Positions 46,659 to 49,800 of a DNA stretch of 49,800 bases are shown here, one piece after another. This stretch comes from Marinitoga sp. 38H-ov (lineage in GTDB: Bacteria > Thermotogota > Thermotogae > Petrotogales > Petrotogaceae). Both the position numbers and the translations under genes were made by a program. The number at the start of each line of letters is the position of its first letter. The first letter of the stretch is position 1. The notes under the pieces were generated by a model. The model was given only the letters and a program-made list of their open reading frames with translations, made no database searches and was not told the origin of the DNA. The DNA lies in contig NZ_LNGH01000036.1 in the NCBI RefSeq assembly GCF_011057715.1, positions 1 to 49,800 on the forward strand. Direction: 5' to 3'.

Positions 46659-49497
46659 TGTTCCACCTCTCAAGTAAATCGAAAATAGAATCATACATTG
46701 GATAATCTTTTATAACTTTACCATCCTGTATATATCCAAATTCAGTAAGTTTTCTTTCAAGTTCTCTATTTATTAATATTTCAGATCTATCTATAGAAGG
46801 TCTTAATTCTTTTCCTTCGATAACAACCATGTTCCATATATTACTTACTTCTCTTTCTGTCATATATCCACCAGGATGCCTTTGAACTTCTCTAATCCAT
46901 TTCCATTGCTCAACAATTGTTTGTTTGTGTTTTTCAGGGAAATAGTCTAATTCTTTAAATGCTGAAATATTCGCTGTGTTCCACATATATTCAGGTCCAT
47001 ATCTATTTACTAATGCTTTTGCGTATTTTACTTGAGTTTCTTTAGAAAGCCACCATTTTAAGAATAGCCACGCTTGTTCTTTTTTATTTGAAGATTTAAA
47101 TATAACATCTGCTCTATCACTTGAAACTTGGTATCTATATACATCATTTCCTATTTTAACACCAGGCGATGGAGCAATATCCCATAAACCATATATTTCA
47201 TCAGCAGCATTTGTAAGTAGATTATAATTGTTAAATTCCGAAATTCCAATTGGTATTCTTCCATATCTAAATTCATTATAGAAACTAGCAACCTGTTCTG
47301 GAAGTCCATAAATTGAATATAATTCAGTCATTAGTTCAAAACCTTTTATTGAATTTTCATCACTAATGGCAGCTTTTAGACCATTCTTTGAATAAATCCT
47401 TCCTTTATTTTGAAATATAAAAGGTGCTGTAGTATTAAAATATTTTGTAGTTTGTTCTGATAAAGGAATAAAGAAATTCATACCTCTACGTTGTAATTCT
47501 GGCAAAATCTTTTTCACATCATCCCATGTATTAGGAATAGGAATATTTAATTTATTCAATATATCCTTTCTATACATTAAAATATAAAAGTTTTGAGTTT
47601 CAGTAACTCCATAAATTTTATCTTCTATAACCATTGGTAATAATGTTTCTAAATTATAATCATTTCTCAAAGTAGGAATAAAATCTTTGAAATTAGATAG
47701 TGGATATAATGCGCCTCTGATAGCAAGTTCAAAAGGTATCCAACTACTAATACTTAATGCAATATCAGGAGAATTACCTGCTGCACTAGCTAAAATTAGC
47801 TTTTGTTCATTTTGCATAATTGAAAGTTTAACATTAATTCCATATTTTTTTGTAAAATCAGAATCAATTAAATATTGTAATGTCTCAACATATTGTACAG
47901 GTCTATTTACCCAAACATTTAATGTATTTTCTTCAACTTCTTCATATACAGAATAACTTTCATTTTTATTTAATAATGATAAATATAATTTATACAATTC
48001 TTCATATGCAGAAATTAATAAACTATTGTAATTTAGATCAGGAAATTTTGTGAAAACATATATTTTATCTAAACCTATTGGTTGTTCTTTTAGTTTTAAA
48101 GCCAAATTTGACAATCTTTGAGACATTGATGCTGAACCTTCGCTAATAACATCTAAATAAAAAGGAATTCTTTCTGGTTCCTTTAAAATATCTTTTATTA
48201 ATTCAGCAGAAACCATTAAATCAGAAATTGATGATCTACTATCTTCACCTAAAAGGTTTATTAATTCATTATACTTTTCTTCTAATTCTTTTGATAATGA
48301 AGATAAATCATCAACAATAGTAGGTATATACTTCACAATATCCCATGTTCTATTTGGATCAAAATTATTTCCAATTAATTTTCTAATATCTAATCCCAAA
48401 TTTTGTAAATATTTTACTTTTTCGGTTAGGAAGGTAATATATTTTTCATATGGACCTGTAGTCACTTCCATCGAAATAATATGTTTTCCTTTTTCTAGAT
48501 AAAAATAAAATGGAGCATCATTACCTAGAATTTCATCTTTCCAATTATATCCAGTATATTTAAAAGGATATTGACTTAACTCTTTGAACAAAACTTCGCC
48601 ATCAATAGCAATTTTCCTAAAGGAAGGTATTCCTTTATTTGTTGTTTGAATATATCTAAAACCAATATTATATAATCCACTTTCTTGAACATTAAATGTC
48701 CAAAAAACTGATTGTCCAGAAAGAGAAAATGATTTTTCTAAAATATGATTTAATTTTTTCTTTCTAATCTCATATGGAGTAATTTGAGATGTTTGTAAAT
48801 TACCTATACTTATTAAAGAATCAGATTTTAAAGCTAATTCTTCAGCTTCAAGAATTATAGTAGAATCATGAATAGGTTTGTTTTCATATTCTTTTATGTA
48901 CTCTGAATATGAAACTAAATTTTCTTTTTTCTTTAAAAAGATTCTTTTTATTTGTATAGGAGATTTTAAATTTCTAATTGTTAGCGTATTATTATTTTTG
49001 AAATAAAAGAATAAATTATTTTTTATTCTTTTACCATCTTTTACTAAAGAAATATTGTATTTTAATTGTATTTGATTTGGAACAATTTCATTTCCATATC
49101 TATCTAAATCAATATTGTTTTCATAATAAGAGTAATTATCTATTGAGGATAAATAATATTCGCTGTTATTTATTTTTATTTCTAAAGATCCATTATTTGA
49201 AGTATTATTTAAATATGAATATTCTAAAATTAATTCATATTCTCCTTCTTCGTTTATGTTTATATTAAAAGTTTTTTCTTCATCGGTGTTAATTAAAATA
49301 TTTCCTTCGAAAACATTAATTATATTTTTTGGAATAATGTTTTCGAAATTTACTAATTTTTCATTGTTAGAAATTATGTATTTGTTAATTGAACTAATAA
49401 AATTATTATAATTATTTCTCCCTATATAAAATAAAAAAATAGAAATAATAAGGAAAATAGAAAAAAACACACCAATGTATATAATTGTTTTTTTCAC
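46651..49497 (-). CDS. large sugar-binding protein with N-terminal beta-domains
   Basis: This 948-residue protein is anchored by one N-terminal helix (about 4-24). Two beta-sandwich domains (about 35-200 and 210-350) look like carbohydrate-binding modules, with the second showing [14 protein letters not shown] and a GKHIISMEV strand. A helical linker (about 360-525) leads to a complete CUT1 solute-binding domain (about 527-935, with [11 protein letters not shown] and [14 protein letters not shown]). Normal binding proteins have about 420 residues. It heads the beta-glucan operon. The start is GTG, 6 nt after AGGAGGT, and that site is the edge of the IS110 element. Confidence 0.88.
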   Translation of the reverse strand: MKKTIIYIGVFFSIFLIISIFLFYIGRNNYNNFISSINKYIISNNEKLVNFENIIPKNIINVFEGNILINTDEEKTFNININEEGEYELILEYSYLNNTSNNGSLEIKINNSEYYLSSIDNYSYYENNIDLDRYGNEIVPNQIQLKYNISLVKDGKRIKNNLFFYFKNNNTLTIRNLKSPIQIKRIFLKKKENLVSYSEYIKEYENKPIHDSTIILEAEELALKSDSLISIGNLQTSQITPYEIRKKKLNHILEKSFSLSGQSVFWTFNVQESGLYNIGFRYIQTTNKGIPSFRKIAIDGEVLFKELSQYPFKYTGYNWKDEILGNDAPFYFYLEKGKHIISMEVTTGPYEKYITFLTEKVKYLQNLGLDIRKLIGNNFDPNRTWDIVKYIPTIVDDLSSLSKELEEKYNELINLLGEDSRSSISDLMVSAELIKDILKEPERIPFYLDVISEGSASMSQRLSNLALKLKEQPIGLDKIYVFTKFPDLNYNSLLISAYEELYKLYLSLLNKNESYSVYEEVEENTLNVWVNRPVQYVETLQYLIDSDFTKKYGINVKLSIMQNEQKLILASAAGNSPDIALSISSWIPFELAIRGALYPLSNFKDFIPTLRNDYNLETLLPMVIEDKIYGVTETQNFYILMYRKDILNKLNIPIPNTWDDVKKILPELQRRGMNFFIPLSEQTTKYFNTTAPFIFQNKGRIYSKNGLKAAISDENSIKGFELMTELYSIYGLPEQVASFYNEFRYGRIPIGISEFNNYNLLTNAADEIYGLWDIAPSPGVKIGNDVYRYQVSSDRADVIFKSSNKKEQAWLFLKWWLSKETQVKYAKALVNRYGPEYMWNTANISAFKELDYFPEKHKQTIVEQWKWIREVQRHPGGYMTEREVSNIWNMVVIEGKELRPSIDRSEILINRELERKLTEFGYIQDGKVIKDYPMYDSIFDLLERWNNE

Positions 49498-49514
49498 AGA
49501 ATTACCTCCTCGTG

Positions 49515-49520
49515 TATAAT
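49515..49520 (+). promoter_or_regulatory. -10 box for the candidate bridge RNA
   Basis: TATAAT preceded by TG lies 5-10 nt inside the element edge and points toward the candidate RNA. Its -35 would come from the opposite element end after circularisation. The same box lies at 277-282 on the minus strand in copy 1. Confidence 0.45.
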
Positions 49521-49565
49521 GTTTTCATATAATTAATAAATCTGATATTTATTTTTAAAAAAATA

Positions 49566-49733
49566 ATTCTAACTCTGAGTTATTATATAACTAAAGTAAT
49601 TCTGTCACCTCCTGCACTTAAGTGCCTTGAATAGTCTGACTAACTTTGGTATATAAGTTGAATTGCTACCGGAGAATGAGCTATAGCTCTTACATATAAC
49701 GAGGCTCTTTTCTTATATACCCAGAGTTAGAAT
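49566..49733 (+). ncRNA. candidate IS110 bridge RNA (copy 2)
   Basis: The arms ATTCTAACTCTG (49566-49577) and CAGAGTTAGAAT (49722-49733) enclose 144 nt with further stems. These are AGTTAT/ATAACT at 49578-49592, GCACTTAAGTGC at 49614-49625 and GAGCTATAGCTC at 49678-49689. The size is close to the 177-nt bridge RNA of IS621. ACCTCCT at 49607-49613, next to a stem, repeats the ACCTCCT at the element edge (49504-49510). This is what a guide loop copying the left target would show. Guide function is inference. Confidence 0.5.
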
Positions 49734-49757
49734 CTAATTCTGAAAGGTTGTGTTTCT

Positions 49758-49800
49758 ATGTTGTTTGTTGGTATCGATGTTTCTAAAGATAAACTTGATT
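49758..49800 (+). CDS. IS110-family transposase, N-terminal fragment
   Basis: The ATG at 49758 opens a frame that runs off the window. The visible residues are MLFVGIDVSKDKLD, the first DEDD/RuvC motif of IS110 transposases. Only a weak ribosome binding site (AAAGG) precedes it, usual for low-expressed transposases. Confidence 0.82.
   Translation, partial: MLFVGIDVSKDKLD

Larger units (their letters stand above)
49504..49800 (+). mobile_element. IS110-family element, left end (copy 2)
   Basis: The sequence 49504-49796 is the exact reverse complement of 1-293. Reading rightward it contains ACCTCCT (the reverse of the ribosome binding site of the sugar-binding-protein gene), a TGTATAAT box at 49513-49520, a structured region and the transposase start at 49758. 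The -10-like box at the very edge, without a -35 inside the element, fits IS110-group elements, in which the bridge RNA promoter is completed when the ends join in the circular form. The element continues past the window. Confidence 0.85.

Overview
The window is AT-rich, uses strong AGGAGG-type ribosome binding sites, and carries a gene set typical of an anaerobic, sugar-fermenting member of the Thermotogota, most like Marinitoga or its Petrotogales relatives. It has the pfkA-pyk pair, a 351-residue CorA whose GMN motif falls at the same residues as in Thermotoga, a two-subunit glycine decarboxylase, a hybrid-cluster protein and a large beta-glucan uptake operon. The taxonomic call is inference from gene content, because no rRNA or tRNA gene is present.

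Layout. (1) 1-293 and 49504-49800 are identical inverted copies of the left end of an IS110-family element. The transposases point out of the window and only 13-14 codons of each are visible. Each copy holds a structured stretch of about 168 nt, a candidate bridge RNA. (2) 300-5863 holds an iron alcohol dehydrogenase, then a leftward block of corA, thiN, rpoN (sigma-54) and nnr. (3) 5993-9658 is a Crp/Fnr regulator, a DUF438-hemerythrin-PAS protein and the hybrid-cluster protein Hcp, probably a nitrosative or oxidative stress module. (4) 9911-11728 is a lipoprotein alpha-amylase. (5) 11881-15632 is a metal operon with a MerA-like reductase, a CopA-like ATPase and a CopZ-like chaperone behind a GC-box palindrome. 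(6) 15722-17113 is an HD-GYP response regulator. (7) 17138-19527 is pfkA-pyk. (8) 19692-24212 is a DUF2007 protein plus the glycine cleavage genes gcvT, gcvH, gcvPA and gcvPB. (9) 24268-27546 is a dead ABC exporter, a 36-residue basic peptide gene and an MFS efflux protein.

(10) 27547-30429 is a gene graveyard: an IS3 remnant, a serine-recombinase fragment, a broken rubrerythrin gene and fragments of unknown genes. (11) 30430-33697 is the most interesting part. Four leftward genes encode a 73-residue precursor resembling the circular bacteriocins (enterocin AS-48, circularin A), a 570-residue membrane protein, a SpoIIM/DUF95 membrane protein and an ABC ATPase. The order and sizes match circularin/AS-48 clusters. 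The promoter carries a perfect 16-bp palindrome over its -35 box. No immunity gene is recognisable. (12) 33770-35050 is mostly unassigned, with a second serine-recombinase remnant.

(13) 35051-49497 is one leftward operon for beta-glucan (laminarin-type) use. In transcription order it has a very large solute-binding protein, two permeases, an NHL-repeat/Yip1 membrane protein, a DUF5696-like protein, two more permeases, a GH16 endoglucanase lipoprotein, a LacI repressor and a GH3 beta-glucosidase. The secreted GH16 enzyme would cut the polymer, the ABC system would import oligosaccharides, and the GH3 enzyme would release glucose for the glycolytic genes also present here. The IS110 copy sits directly against the first gene of this operon.
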